Source: Micromonospora citrea (lineage in GTDB: Bacteria; Actinomycetota; Actinomycetes; Mycobacteriales; Micromonosporaceae). Taken from it: a stretch of DNA of 64,000 bases. Positions 1 to 8,205 of this stretch are shown here, piece after piece (the first letter of the stretch is position 1; each line of letters opens with the position of its first letter). Location of the stretch: the NCBI RefSeq assembly GCF_900090315.1, contig NZ_FMHZ01000002.1:3326501-3390500 (forward strand), given 5' to 3'. A model generated the notes under the pieces. The model did not search any database and was not told the DNA's origin. It saw only the letters and a list, made by a program, of their open reading frames with translations. The position numbers and the translations under genes are program-made.

Positions 1-107
1 CGCTGCTGCGGCCGCTGCTGGGCGCCTCGCCGTTCGGCGACCTGTCGACGACCGTGCACCTCACCGACGACGTGCACGAGGCCGTCCGGGTGCTCACCGC
101 GGCCTGA
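1..107 (+). CDS. C-terminal fragment of an unidentified protein
   Basis: Reading from base 3, an open frame runs to a TGA at 105-107 and encodes about 34 residues ending HEAVRVLTAA. The start lies outside the window. The fragment is too short to assign to a family. It is convergent with fbaA, and a hairpin terminator lies between them, which supports a genuine gene end here. Confidence 0.55.
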   Translation, partial: LLRPLLGASPFGDLSTTVHLTDDVHEAVRVLTAA

Positions 108-122
108 CCGGCACCGGACACG

Positions 123-157
123 CCGACGGCCGGCCCCACGCGGGGACCGGCCGTCGG
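123..157. terminator. Hairpin terminator between convergent genes
   Basis: A 15-bp GC-rich stem (arms 123-137 and 142-157, one bulged A, 4-nt loop) lies between the stop of the left-edge gene and the stop of fbaA. No T-tract follows, as is common in actinobacteria. It could serve both directions. Confidence 0.6.
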
Positions 158-175
158 GCGGTACGCGTCAGCGCG

Positions 176-1201
176 TCACTTGGCCAGCGTGGTGCCGGTC
201 GAGCGCAGGTGCTCGCAGGCCTCCACGACGCGGGCGGCCATGCCGGCCTCGGCGGCCTTGCCCCAGACCCGCGGGTCGTACATCTTCTTGTTGCCGACCT
301 CGCCGTCCACCTTGAGCACGCCGTCGTAGTTGCGGAACATGTGGTCCGCGACGGGACGGGAGAAGCAGTACTGGGTGTCGGTGTCGATGTTCATCTTCAC
401 CACGCCGTAGTCGAGCGCCTCGCGGATCTCCGACAGCAGCGAGCCGGAGCCGCCGTGGAAGACCAGGCTGAGCGGCTTGTCCTTGCCGTACTTGGCGCCG
501 ACCGCCTCCTGGATCTGGTTGAGGATCTCCGGGCGGAGCTTGACGTTGCCCGGCTTGTAGACGCCGTGCACGTTGCCGAAGGTCAGCGCCGCCATGTAGC
601 GGCCCTTCTCGCCCAGGCCGAGCGCCTCCACCATGGCCAGGCCGTCCTCGACGGTGGTGTAGAGCTTGTCGTTGATGGCGTTCTCGACGCCGTCCTCCTC
701 GCCACCGACGACGCCGACCTCGATCTCCAGGACGATCTTGGCCTCGGCCGCCCGGTCCAGCAGCTCGGCCGCGATCTGGAGGTTCTCCGCCACCGGCACG
801 GCCGAGCCGTCCCACATGTGCGACTGGAACAGCGGCTCCTGGCCGGCGGCCACCCGCTCCTTGGAGATCTGCATGAGCGGCCGGACGAACTTGTCCAGCT
901 TCTCCTGCGGGCAGTGGTCGGTGTGCAGGGCGATGTTGACCGGGTACTTCTTGGCGACCTCGTGCGCGTAGGCGGCGAACGCCACCGCGCCGGTCACCAT
1001 GTCCTTGATCGAGGGTCCGGAGAGGTATTCCGCGCCACCGGTCGAGACCTGGATGATGCCGTCGCTCTCCGCGTCGGCGAAGCCCTTGAGCGCCGCGTTC
1101 AGGGTCTGCGAGGACGTCACGTTGATCGCGGGGTACGCGTACCGGCCGGCCTTGGCGCGGTCCAGCATCTCCGCGTAGGTCTCGGGGGAAGCGATGGGCA
1201 T
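176..1201 (-). CDS. fbaA: Class II fructose-bisphosphate aldolase
   Basis: This is the cytoplasmic glycolytic/gluconeogenic enzyme that reversibly splits fructose-1,6-bisphosphate into dihydroxyacetone phosphate and glyceraldehyde-3-phosphate. The 341-residue length is normal for the family. Class II features are visible: the zinc-binding HTDHCP segment near residue 95, the acidic metal-loop motif EVGVVGGEEDG in mid-protein, VFHGGSGS, and the phosphate-binding KMNIDTDTQ segment. The ATG start gives the usual MPIASPETYAEM beginning. It stands as a single gene, with about 150 bp separating it from the next gene on the same strand. Confidence 0.95.
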   Translation of the reverse strand: MPIASPETYAEMLDRAKAGRYAYPAINVTSSQTLNAALKGFADAESDGIIQVSTGGAEYLSGPSIKDMVTGAVAFAAYAHEVAKKYPVNIALHTDHCPQEKLDKFVRPLMQISKERVAAGQEPLFQSHMWDGSAVPVAENLQIAAELLDRAAEAKIVLEIEVGVVGGEEDGVENAINDKLYTTVEDGLAMVEALGLGEKGRYMAALTFGNVHGVYKPGNVKLRPEILNQIQEAVGAKYGKDKPLSLVFHGGSGSLLSEIREALDYGVVKMNIDTDTQYCFSRPVADHMFRNYDGVLKVDGEVGNKKMYDPRVWGKAAEAGMAARVVEACEHLRSTGTTLAK

Positions 1202-1353
1202 GTCGAACGCTCCTTACTTACCGCTGTCGGCCGTGGCCGGCCGCTGTTGTCCTTGGGTGCGCCGGACCGCGCTGTCCACCGTCGGCAGTATCCCGTAGAA
1301 GAGCGCCGCCGGCACAACCGACCCGGTACGCGCCCACGCGCCGGCGGCGGGCC

Positions 1354-1737
1354 TCACCGCTCCTCCCACCTGTCGGGCACCGTCACGCTGATCAGCCAGG
1401 TGACCACGGCCATCACGATGGCGCCCCAGAACGCGGCCCAGAAGCCCGACACGTCGAAGGGCAGGTCCAGCCCCCGGGCGATCCAGTCGGTCAGCAGGAA
1501 CAGCAGGGCGTTGACGACGAGCGCGAACAGGCCGAGGGTGAGCAGGTAGAAGACGCAGCCGAACACCTTTATCAGCGGCTTGAGCACCGCGTTGACCACG
1601 CCGAAGATCACCGCCACGACGACGAGCGTGAGCGCGGTGTCGGCGCCGGACCGGCCGCCCACCTCCACCCCGGGCACGATCAGCGTGGTGATCCACAGCG
1701 CGACCGCGGTGATCGCCAACCGGATCAGGAAACCCAC
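1354..1737 (-). CDS. Small four-helix membrane protein, phage-holin-like family (Phage_holin_4_2 type)
   Basis: This 127-residue integral membrane protein has four hydrophobic segments. The sequence starts VGFLIRLAITAVALWITTL and contains the family-typical VNAVLKPLIKVF segment after the second helix. I chose the GTG at 1737 because an AGGA Shine-Dalgarno lies just upstream and the residues before it are low-complexity and non-conserved. The family name is historical: these are widespread chromosomal proteins of unknown role, and no phage genes are nearby. Confidence 0.75.
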   Translation of the reverse strand: MGFLIRLAITAVALWITTLIVPGVEVGGRSGADTALTLVVVAVIFGVVNAVLKPLIKVFGCVFYLLTLGLFALVVNALLFLLTDWIARGLDLPFDVSGFWAAFWGAIVMAVVTWLISVTVPDRWEER

Positions 1738-1863
1738 CCGACCATCCTGGCACCGGTGGTGGCGGCCGGTGGGGCGATTCGGTCGACTCGGCTTCCGAGC
1801 GGCGGACGGGCGCAGCCCGTACGGTGTGTGGGGAACCGTCCGCCGAGATCCCGGGAGGGACTG

Positions 1864-2076
1864 ATGGGTCAGCCCGACGAGGACTTCGCCCCCAGCGACC
1901 ACCTCAGCCCCGAGGAGCGCGACCTGGAGGCGGAGCCGGCCGACGCGGTGGAGCAGGCCGCCGCGGTCGATCCCGGCGAGGCCGACGTCGAGCCGCACCG
2001 TGGCCTGGAGGTCGACGACTGGGACGCCATGGAGCAGGCCCGGGTGGTCGCCGCCGACGAGGACGACTACCGCTGA
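1864..2076 (+). CDS. Small acidic protein of unknown function
   Basis: This 70-residue, strongly acidic protein begins MGQPDEDFAPSDHLSPEERD and ends in DEDDYR. A good GGAGGGA ribosome binding site lies 5-7 bases before the ATG. It has no membrane segment or cysteine, and it is probably largely disordered. Small acidic proteins with a SPEERD/EDAVEQ pattern recur in actinobacteria, but I know of no function. It is divergent from the small membrane protein on the left and is followed by a hairpin terminator. Confidence 0.65.
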   Translation: MGQPDEDFAPSDHLSPEERDLEAEPADAVEQAAAVDPGEADVEPHRGLEVDDWDAMEQARVVAADEDDYR

Positions 2077-2088
2077 CGACGCGGCCCC

Positions 2089-2125
2089 GGCGGGACGTGA
2101 CCGGACACCCCGGTGACGTCCCGCC
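2089..2125 (+). terminator. Hairpin terminator after the small acidic gene
   Basis: A 16-bp stem with one mismatch (arms 2089-2104 and 2110-2125, 5-nt loop) begins 12 bases after the TGA. Confidence 0.65.
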
Positions 2126-2508
2126 CCTTGCCTGGTAGGCGTAACCGCTATGAAGGGATCGCGCGACTAGCTCGCAGACGGTCCTACGTTCTTTTTCCCA
2201 CGCCGACGCGTGTTCTAGTCGACCCTGCTCGATGCCGGCCTCGGTGCCAGTTGAGGACCATTCGTTCGGCACGACGTTCGCGGTGGAGCTGACGTGGTCG
2301 GCGCCGCGGAAGCCGTCGGTCTGGAAGCTGCGGCGTGGCGCTCCCGCGTCCCGGAAACCGCACCAGTTCGGGCCGATCAGGCCCGACTCGAGAGAACCGG
2401 GCGGAGCGGGCTGAGATCCGCGTCCGGCAACGAGGCGTATCCAGCCCGTGTTGCGGGGCACGACGCCGGACCGGACTCCTTTTTTCACGACCGGCAACCT
2501 CCCGCCGC
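2126..2508. other. Gene-free stretch upstream of the aldehyde dehydrogenase
   Basis: I see no convincing gene here. Open frames on both strands are short and lack ribosome binding sites and recognisable motifs. Base composition is locally less GC-rich than the flanks, with T-runs near 2191-2196 and 2480-2485. It could be an old junction or a decayed gene, but nothing identifies it. Confidence 0.4.
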
Positions 2509-2528
2509 TTGACTAACCAGATAGTCAA
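2509..2528. promoter_or_regulatory. TetR-type operator, copy 1
   Basis: This is a palindrome with half-sites TTGACTA and TAGTCAA around a 6-base centre (ACCAGA). The TGACTAACCAG core recurs at 4078-4091, so this is probably the binding site of the TetR regulator at 4111. Confidence 0.65.
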
Positions 2529-2542
2529 CTCTACGGTCGCTG

Positions 2543-2561
2543 TTGACTAATCAGTTAGTTA
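2543..2561. promoter_or_regulatory. TetR-type operator, copy 2, next to the dehydrogenase start
   Basis: TTGACTAATCAGTTAGTTA carries the same half-site (TGACTAA) as copy 1, facing TTAGTTA. Its right edge touches the AGGAG ribosome binding site of the GTG start at 2571, so bound repressor would block transcription or the early transcript. Confidence 0.65.
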
Positions 2562-2570
2562 GGAGATTCT

Positions 2571-4055
2571 GTGACGTACTCGATCGACCACCTGTTCGTG
2601 GACGGGCGGTGGGTGTCGCCCGACACCTCCGAGCGGCTCCCGGTCGTCAATCCCGCGACGGAGGAGGTGTTCGCCTGGGCACCGTCGGCGTCGGTCCGGG
2701 ACACGGCCGCGGCGGTGGAGGCCGCGCGCCGGGCGTTCGACGAGGGACCGTGGCGGCGCACGACGCCCCGGGAACGCAGCCGATACCTTCTCCGGCTCGC
2801 CGACGCGATGGAGCGGCGTCGCGACGACCTGGTGGACCTGGCCGTCAAGGAGGGGGGGTTCCCGGTGGCCGCGGCCGGCGTCGTGCACGTCCAGACGCCG
2901 ATCGATCTGCTGCGCGACGTGGCCGACCGCCTGTTGCCGGCGTTCTCGTTCACGGTCCCGCTCGGCCCGCACACCGGGATGACGTTGACCGGCCAGCCGC
3001 AGACCACCCAGGGCGTGGTGGCCCACGAGGCGATCGGCGTGGCCGCGCTGATCACGCCGTTCAACGCCCCGATCGCCGGCGCGATTCACAAGATGGCGTG
3101 GGCGCTGGCCGCCGGATGCACGGTCGTGGTGAAGCCGTCGCCCTACACTCCGCTGGAGGTTCTGGCGCTCGGCGAGTTCGTCGAGGAGGCCGGCTTCCCG
3201 CCCGGCGTGGTCAACATCATCACCGGTGGCCTGGACGCGAGCGTAGAGCTGACTACCCACCCGGGCGTTGACATCGTGAGCTTCACCGGCTCGGACGCGG
3301 TCGGACGCCGGGTGATGGCTCAGGCCGCCGGCGGCCTGAAGAAGGTCGTGTTGGAGCTCGGCGGCAAATCGGCCAACATCATCTTTGCCGACGCGGACCT
3401 CGACCGGGCCGCGCTGGAGGTGGTGGGCAACATGGTCGCCAACTGCGGCCAGGGATGCCTGCTGCTCACCCGGACCCTCGTCGAGAAGTCCGTGCACGAC
3501 GAACTGGTCGCCAAGGTGCTGGCCCTGATGCCCGCGGTGAAGGTGGGTGATCCGGCCGATCCCACGACGACGATGGGGCCGCTCATCCGCGACGAGGAAC
3601 GGCTGCGGGTGGAAGGCATGATCCGGCAGGGCGTGGCCGAAGGCGCCCAAATCGGCTGGGGCGGAGACCGCCCGAGCGGACTGGATCGGGGCTTCTATCT
3701 GGAGCCGACACTGCTGGTCGACGTCGACAACGCGATGAGCGTCGCACGCCGGGAGGTGTTCGGCCCGGTCGGCTCGGTGATCCCGTTCCGGGATGACGCC
3801 GATGCGGTACGCATCGCCAACGACAGCGACTTCGGCCTCAACGCGGGCGTCTTCACCCAGGACTTCCTGCGGGCAAAGGCGGTGGCCGGCCAGATCCGCA
3901 GCGGCATGGTGAACATCAACTCCTCGTTCGGCGTGCACCCGGACGCGCCCTTCGGCGGGTACAAGCACAGTGGGCTCGGACGCGAGGGAGGCACGTACGG
4001 CATCCAGGAGTTCCTCGAACAGAAGGCGATCTCCTGGCCGGTCGGAAAGCTGTAA
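2571..4055 (+). CDS. NAD(P)-dependent aldehyde dehydrogenase family enzyme
   Basis: This 494-residue member of the ALDH superfamily oxidises an aldehyde to a carboxylic acid; the substrate is unknown. Visible motifs are the ITPFNAP segment that starts the cofactor fold, VVKPSPYTP, FTGSDAVGRRV, the general-base glutamate in LELGGKSANII, and the catalytic cysteine in NCGQGC (the second Cys of the motif, near residue 299). The C-terminal part has EVFGPVGSVIPF and NAGVFTQD. The GTG start follows AGGAG at proper spacing. The upstream region carries two copies of an operator that also precedes the adjacent TetR gene, so induction by an aldehyde or its precursor is likely. Confidence 0.9.
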   Translation: MTYSIDHLFVDGRWVSPDTSERLPVVNPATEEVFAWAPSASVRDTAAAVEAARRAFDEGPWRRTTPRERSRYLLRLADAMERRRDDLVDLAVKEGGFPVAAAGVVHVQTPIDLLRDVADRLLPAFSFTVPLGPHTGMTLTGQPQTTQGVVAHEAIGVAALITPFNAPIAGAIHKMAWALAAGCTVVVKPSPYTPLEVLALGEFVEEAGFPPGVVNIITGGLDASVELTTHPGVDIVSFTGSDAVGRRVMAQAAGGLKKVVLELGGKSANIIFADADLDRAALEVVGNMVANCGQGCLLLTRTLVEKSVHDELVAKVLALMPAVKVGDPADPTTTMGPLIRDEERLRVEGMIRQGVAEGAQIGWGGDRPSGLDRGFYLEPTLLVDVDNAMSVARREVFGPVGSVIPFRDDADAVRIANDSDFGLNAGVFTQDFLRAKAVAGQIRSGMVNINSSFGVHPDAPFGGYKHSGLGREGGTYGIQEFLEQKAISWPVGKL

Positions 4056-4077
4056 CCGGTGGGCGGGGCGGCCGGCA

Positions 4078-4091
4078 TAACTGGTTAGTCA
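4078..4091. promoter_or_regulatory. TetR-type operator, copy 3 (autoregulatory)
   Basis: TAACTGGTTAGTCA, read on the minus strand as TGACTAACCAGTTA, matches copy 1 at 13 of 14 positions. It lies just before the TetR gene, which fits autorepression. Confidence 0.6.
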
Positions 4092-4110
4092 CATGGCTAC
4101 GCTGGGAGCC

Positions 4111-4677
4111 ATGTCTCGTGCCGACGCGACCAGGGCGCGCATCCTGCAGGCCGCCACCGCCGAGTTCGCGGCCGGCGGCATCGCCGGTGCGCGCGTCGAC
4201 CGCATCGCCGCCGCCGCCGAGGTCAACAAGAACCTCATCTACGTGTACTTCCACAGCAAGGGCGGGCTGTTCGACGCCGTGTTCGAGGCGCACGTCACCC
4301 GCGGCCTGCACCAGGTGCCGTTCACCCCCGACGACTTGCCGGGATACGCGGGACGGCTGTTCGACTACTACCGCGAACATCCGGAGGTCGTGCGGCTGGC
4401 GACCTGGCACCGCCTCGAACGCGGCGACAGCGGCGACCACGACCCGGCCGTCGCCGGCGACGCACGCGAAGCCAAACTGGACGCGCTCGCCGGCACCGAC
4501 GGGCCATTTCGCCCCGCCACCCTGCTCACCCTGGTCTTGGCCATCGCCGGCGCGTGGACACCGACCAGCATCTCGGCGATCCCGCACACCCCGGCCGCCG
4601 CTCAGGACGCCCACGAGTGCCGCGACGCGGTCGTCGAGGCCGTCCGCCGACTGATCCAGCAATTTCCCGGCCCGTGA
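4111..4677 (+). CDS. TetR/AcrR family regulator of the adjacent aldehyde dehydrogenase
   Basis: This 188-residue one-component repressor has an N-terminal helix-turn-helix of the TetR type (RARILQAATAEFAAGG, then VNKNLIYVYFHSKGGLF near residues 38-54) and a variable C-terminal ligand domain. I prefer the ATG at 4111 because GGGAG lies upstream of it and the protein then begins MSRADATRARIL. An in-frame ATG at 4093 would abut the operator. The gene follows the dehydrogenase in the same direction with its own operator between them. The ligand cannot be read from the sequence. Confidence 0.85.
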   Translation: MSRADATRARILQAATAEFAAGGIAGARVDRIAAAAEVNKNLIYVYFHSKGGLFDAVFEAHVTRGLHQVPFTPDDLPGYAGRLFDYYREHPEVVRLATWHRLERGDSGDHDPAVAGDAREAKLDALAGTDGPFRPATLLTLVLAIAGAWTPTSISAIPHTPAAAQDAHECRDAVVEAVRRLIQQFPGP

Positions 4678-4859
4678 CGCCGGCCGCCACCCGAACCGAA
4701 GGGTGAGCACGAACCGAGACCTCAGTACGCCGGAGGGCGCCCCACATCGGGAGCCGTCGTGGGCAGGCGTCCAACCGCACCTGCGCATCCAGGTCATGGG
4801 GCGGCGAAGCCCGCTCGACCTGCGCCGCCCCGCCCGAAGGGACCAGGCCAGCCTCACAG

Positions 4860-5909
4860 TCAGCCCAACCGCTCGACCCGGCCCGGGTTCTGGGCCGCCC
4901 ACTGCGCCAACCGGTCCTCGCGCAGCGCGGCGAAGAGCGCCGGGGCCCGCTCCGGGTCCGGCCGCAGCCGCCAGTCGGAGCGGTCGAGCGGCGTGACGGG
5001 GAGGCTGAGCCCCACCGGCTCGACGGACTTCAACTGCGGCAGCACTCCCACCAGCCCGACCAGGGACGCCCCGTCGACCGTCGTCAGGCGGGCGGCGCCG
5101 AGCAGCGCGTGGAGCCGGGCCGGATTCGTCAGCGCCCCCTGCTCGACGGCCCGCCGGACCAGTCCCGCGGCGAAGAGTCGGGCGTGCCTGTCCCGGTCGA
5201 AACCGCCCCCGGGCAGTTCCAGCCGCTGGCGCAGCAGGTCCATCGAGGCGGTGCCGTCGAGCCGCTGGCAGCCGGCCGGGAAGACCCGCCGGGTGTGGAA
5301 GGAGCGGACCTCGCGCGGCAGGCACACCTCGACCCCGTCGACCTCGTCGGTGAGCCGCTTCAGCGCCGGATAGGTGAGCACCGCGCCGGCGTCGACGCGT
5401 ACGCCGGTCAGATCGCCGACCACCCGGCGGGTCAGGTCGTAGCCGCGGCTCGGGTCGGACGTGCCACCGGCGCCGAGCGGGAAGGCGACATTGAGCTTGT
5501 CGGTGCCGTGACCGGGGATGGGCACCTCCACGTCGCGGGGCAGCGAGACCAGGTAGACCTGGCTGCGGTCCGCCGGGACGTGCACCAGCAGCACCGAGTC
5601 TGCTCTTCGGCCGTCCTCGGCCTTCGAGCCGTCCAGGCCGAGCAGCAGGACGTTCAGCGCCCCCGTGGGCGCCGGCGCGGCCGTCCCGGGGAGCAGCGCC
5701 GCGTCGGGGGCGACGCGGTCGGGGGCGAGCCGGGGCACCCCGACCCCCAGCACCGCGAGCAGGGCCAGCGCGACGCCCGCCGCCCGGAGGCGCTGACGGC
5801 GTCGGCGACGGACGGCGGCGAGCCGGTCGATCGCGGCGCGCACCGGACCGGCGGCGGGAGTCAGCGGCTCGTGCCGGGCGAAGGCGGCACGCAGGTCGTC
5901 CTCGATCAT
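4860..5909 (-). CDS. LCP (LytR-CpsA-Psr) domain membrane protein encoded in the anti-sigma position
   Basis: The 349-residue protein has a cytoplasmic N-terminus of about 40 residues (MIEDDLRAAFARHEPLTP) ending in an Arg-rich stretch, one membrane helix (about 41-60) and an outside LCP domain. LCP enzymes attach glycopolymers to peptidoglycan from polyprenyl-phosphate carriers. Family features are LNVLLLGLDG, the RADS segment, SLPRD, TDKLNVAF and the Arg-rich RQRLELPGGGFDRDRHAR. The domain is divergent: the canonical GGV segment reads VDGV. Its ATG overlaps the stop of the sigma-factor gene by 4 bases, the usual place of a cognate anti-sigma factor, and the N-terminus looks like such proteins. 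Whether it controls the sigma factor is inference. Confidence 0.8.
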   Translation of the reverse strand: MIEDDLRAAFARHEPLTPAAGPVRAAIDRLAAVRRRRRQRLRAAGVALALLAVLGVGVPRLAPDRVAPDAALLPGTAAPAPTGALNVLLLGLDGSKAEDGRRADSVLLVHVPADRSQVYLVSLPRDVEVPIPGHGTDKLNVAFPLGAGGTSDPSRGYDLTRRVVGDLTGVRVDAGAVLTYPALKRLTDEVDGVEVCLPREVRSFHTRRVFPAGCQRLDGTASMDLLRQRLELPGGGFDRDRHARLFAAGLVRRAVEQGALTNPARLHALLGAARLTTVDGASLVGLVGVLPQLKSVEPVGLSLPVTPLDRSDWRLRPDPERAPALFAALREDRLAQWAAQNPGRVERLG

Positions 5910-6391
5910 GAGCAGGCCTCCACGTGTTCCGCCCGGAGCGTGGCCAGGGCGCGCGAGATGGACGAGCGGACGGTCCCGACGGCGCAGCCGAGGATGTCGG
6001 CGATCTCCGCGTCGGGCAGGTCCTCGTAGTAGCGCAGCACCAGCGTCGCCCGCTGCCGCCGCGGCAGCCGGGACAGCCAGGACCAGACCTGGTCCCGGTC
6101 CACGGCGTGCTGGGTGTGGTCGGCCGGCACGGGCACCGCGTCGTCGGGCTCGGCGCGCAGCAGCACCCGGCGCATCCAGGAGCCCCGCCGCCAGTCGACG
6201 TACTGGTTGGTCAGCATCCGGCGTACGTAGCGCTCCGGCGAGTCGGCACGGGCCACCCGACGCCAGTTGAGCTGTACCCGGACCATGGTGTCCTGCACCA
6301 GGTCCTGCGCCTGGTGCGGATCGCCGGTCAGCATGACCGCGTACCGCAACAGCGCGGCCAGCCGTGAGTCGGCGAACTCCTCGTACGTCAC
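5906..6391 (-). CDS. SigE-family ECF RNA polymerase sigma factor
   Basis: This 161-residue factor contains sigma-70 region 2 (LLRYAVMLTGDPHQAQDLVQ through YVRRMLTNQYVDWRR) and region 4 (LPRRQRATLVLRYYEDLPDA, then ADILGCAVGTVRSSISRAL). This is the SigE-type subgroup common in Micromonospora and Streptomyces. The GTG at 6391 is chosen because GGGAGGT lies just upstream. It overlaps the LCP gene by ATGA, so the two are translationally coupled. It is divergent from the LPXTG surface protein gene, which makes that gene a candidate target. Confidence 0.9.
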   Translation of the reverse strand: MTYEEFADSRLAALLRYAVMLTGDPHQAQDLVQDTMVRVQLNWRRVARADSPERYVRRMLTNQYVDWRRGSWMRRVLLRAEPDDAVPVPADHTQHAVDRDQVWSWLSRLPRRQRATLVLRYYEDLPDAEIADILGCAVGTVRSSISRALATLRAEHVEACS

Positions 6392-6571
6392 TGCACCTCC
6401 CGGGCTCCTGTTCCAGATGACGGACCCGGGCGGCCGGAACGTTGCGGCGATCCTGCTCAACCGTTCGGTCGGTGTTGGCCCTGGGAGCGGGTCGGGGATG
6501 GTGGTGGGTCCTGACCACTCCTTAAGATCCGCTGGCCACTCCTGGCACCCCCACGGGAGGGAACCCCCCAC

Positions 6572-8116
6572 ATGTTCAAGCACTCCACCCGGCGCTCGCT
6601 GGCCGGGCTGGGCGTCGCAGGCGCGCTCCTCGCCGCCTCCGCCACCCCCGCCGTCGCCGAAGAGCCCGGCGACGAGCTTCTCCTCTACGCCAACAACGCG
6701 CTGGTCGCGCCGGGCGGCGAGGCCAAGTCCGTCACCCTGTACGCGTTCGCGGAGGCCCTGCCCGAGAGGCTGACCCTCACCATCGACCGCGACGGCGTCG
6801 ACGGCTTCGCCGCGGTCGTCCTCGGCGACCGGTTGTCGGGCTGCAAGGAGGCCGGCGCGGTCATCACCTGCACCCTCGACGGCACCGAGATCACCGACTA
6901 CCTGGTCAACCTGACCGTCACCGCCAGGGACGCAGCCGCACCCGGCGACAAGGGCGAGCTCGTCCTGAGCGTGGCGGCGAAGGGCATGCCCACCGCCACC
7001 GCGCGTTCCACCGTCGAGGTCGGCGAGGGCGTCGACCTGAAGACGGAGCGCTCCCTCGAGCTCACCGGCGACCCCGGCGCCACGGTCAAGGCGCCGCTCT
7101 CGGTGGCCAACGTCGGCGACCGTCCCGCGCGCGGCACGGTGCTGCTCCTCGCCTCGACCCCTGGTCTCGCTCCGGCGCGGCGGCACTCGAACTGCTCCTA
7201 CCTCTCGGGGTTCGGCAGCAACCTCGCCCAGTGCCACTTCGACGAGGAGCTTCCGCCGGGAGCCGCCCTCCAGCTCGACGACTCGTCCGCCCTGACGATC
7301 GCCTCCGACGCCTGGGCGCCGGGCCGGCAGTACGGCCAGGCGATCTGGTTCGCCAAGGGCGACTGGGCCGAGTTCATCGGCGACTTCTCCGACGCGGAGT
7401 GGGAGAAGGGCAGCGGAAGCGCGTTGCGGCTGGTGCCGGCACCGGCGTCGCGGGCCCGCGCGGTGAAGCAGACCGACAAGGACACGACGAACAACGTCAC
7501 CTGGATCGACGCCACCGTCACCGGTGACCAGCGGGCCGACGTCGCCGCAACCGGCGCCGAGGTCACCGGCGCGGCCGGCGCAACGGTCGTCGCCAAGGTC
7601 GGCTTCGTCAACAACGGGCCCGCGGCGATCAACTCGTACGGCCCGGGCGAGCTCCTGACCGGCGCCCTGGTCACCGTTCCGGCCGGCGCCACCGTGGTGA
7701 AGGCACCCGACGTGTGCTCCCCGGGCACCGCCGAGGAGCCGACCGGCTCGTACGGCGAGCCGGGCGGCCGGGTCTACTTCTGCGAGTGGTTCGAGCTGCG
7801 CCGCAAGGGCGAGGCGGCCGTCTTCGAGTTCGGCCTGCGGATCGACGAGGTGGGCGGCGCGCCGGGCTCGGTGCGGCTGCTGCACTTCGGCCCGGACGAG
7901 CCGGGGAAGGTCGCCGACCTGGACCCGAAGAACGACATCGCCGCGCTGACCATCAAGGGCGCGACCGGCGGCGAGGGCGGCGGCGGTGAGGATCCCGAGC
8001 TGCCGATCACCGGTGAGTCCACCGGCCTGATCGCCGGCATCGGCGGCCTGCTGCTCGTCGCCGGCATCGGCGGCTACGTGGTGGCGAAGCGCCGCCGGAC
8101 CCGCTTCGTCGCCTGA
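6572..8116 (+). CDS. Secreted LPXTG-type cell-wall-anchored surface protein
   Basis: The 514-residue protein has a signal peptide (MFKHSTRR, hydrophobic core, cleavage near ATPAVAEE) and a long beta-rich outside region with repeated DUF11/CARDB-like stretches (for example ERSLELTGDPGATVKAPL and GATVVAKVGFVNNGPAAINS). It ends in a sorting signal: LPITG at 477-481, a hydrophobic helix and a KRRRTR tail. A sortase would be expected to cleave between T and G and join it to peptidoglycan. Two cysteines in YFCEW/DVCSP could form a disulfide. GGAGGG precedes the ATG. No sortase gene lies in the window. Its binding role is unknown. Confidence 0.8.
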   Translation: MFKHSTRRSLAGLGVAGALLAASATPAVAEEPGDELLLYANNALVAPGGEAKSVTLYAFAEALPERLTLTIDRDGVDGFAAVVLGDRLSGCKEAGAVITCTLDGTEITDYLVNLTVTARDAAAPGDKGELVLSVAAKGMPTATARSTVEVGEGVDLKTERSLELTGDPGATVKAPLSVANVGDRPARGTVLLLASTPGLAPARRHSNCSYLSGFGSNLAQCHFDEELPPGAALQLDDSSALTIASDAWAPGRQYGQAIWFAKGDWAEFIGDFSDAEWEKGSGSALRLVPAPASRARAVKQTDKDTTNNVTWIDATVTGDQRADVAATGAEVTGAAGATVVAKVGFVNNGPAAINSYGPGELLTGALVTVPAGATVVKAPDVCSPGTAEEPTGSYGEPGGRVYFCEWFELRRKGEAAVFEFGLRIDEVGGAPGSVRLLHFGPDEPGKVADLDPKNDIAALTIKGATGGEGGGGEDPELPITGESTGLIAGIGGLLLVAGIGGYVVAKRRRTRFVA

Positions 8117-8130
8117 TCCACCCGCACCAC

Positions 8131-8166
8131 CGGTGCCCCGCCGCCCACCGGGCCGGCGGGGCACCG
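8131..8166 (+). terminator. Hairpin terminator after the surface-protein gene
   Basis: A stem of 13 perfect base pairs plus CCC/GGG with one bulge (arms 8131-8146 and 8150-8166) begins 14 bases after the stop. Confidence 0.65.
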
Positions 8167-8205
8167 CCGTCTCCACCCACTCCCGACCGCACGCGCACCC
8201 AGGCG

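Noticed and set aside
1354..1737. Phage holin as evidence of prophage
   Set aside because: The similarity is to a chromosomal membrane family with an inherited phage name. No lysin, capsid, integrase or attachment site is nearby.
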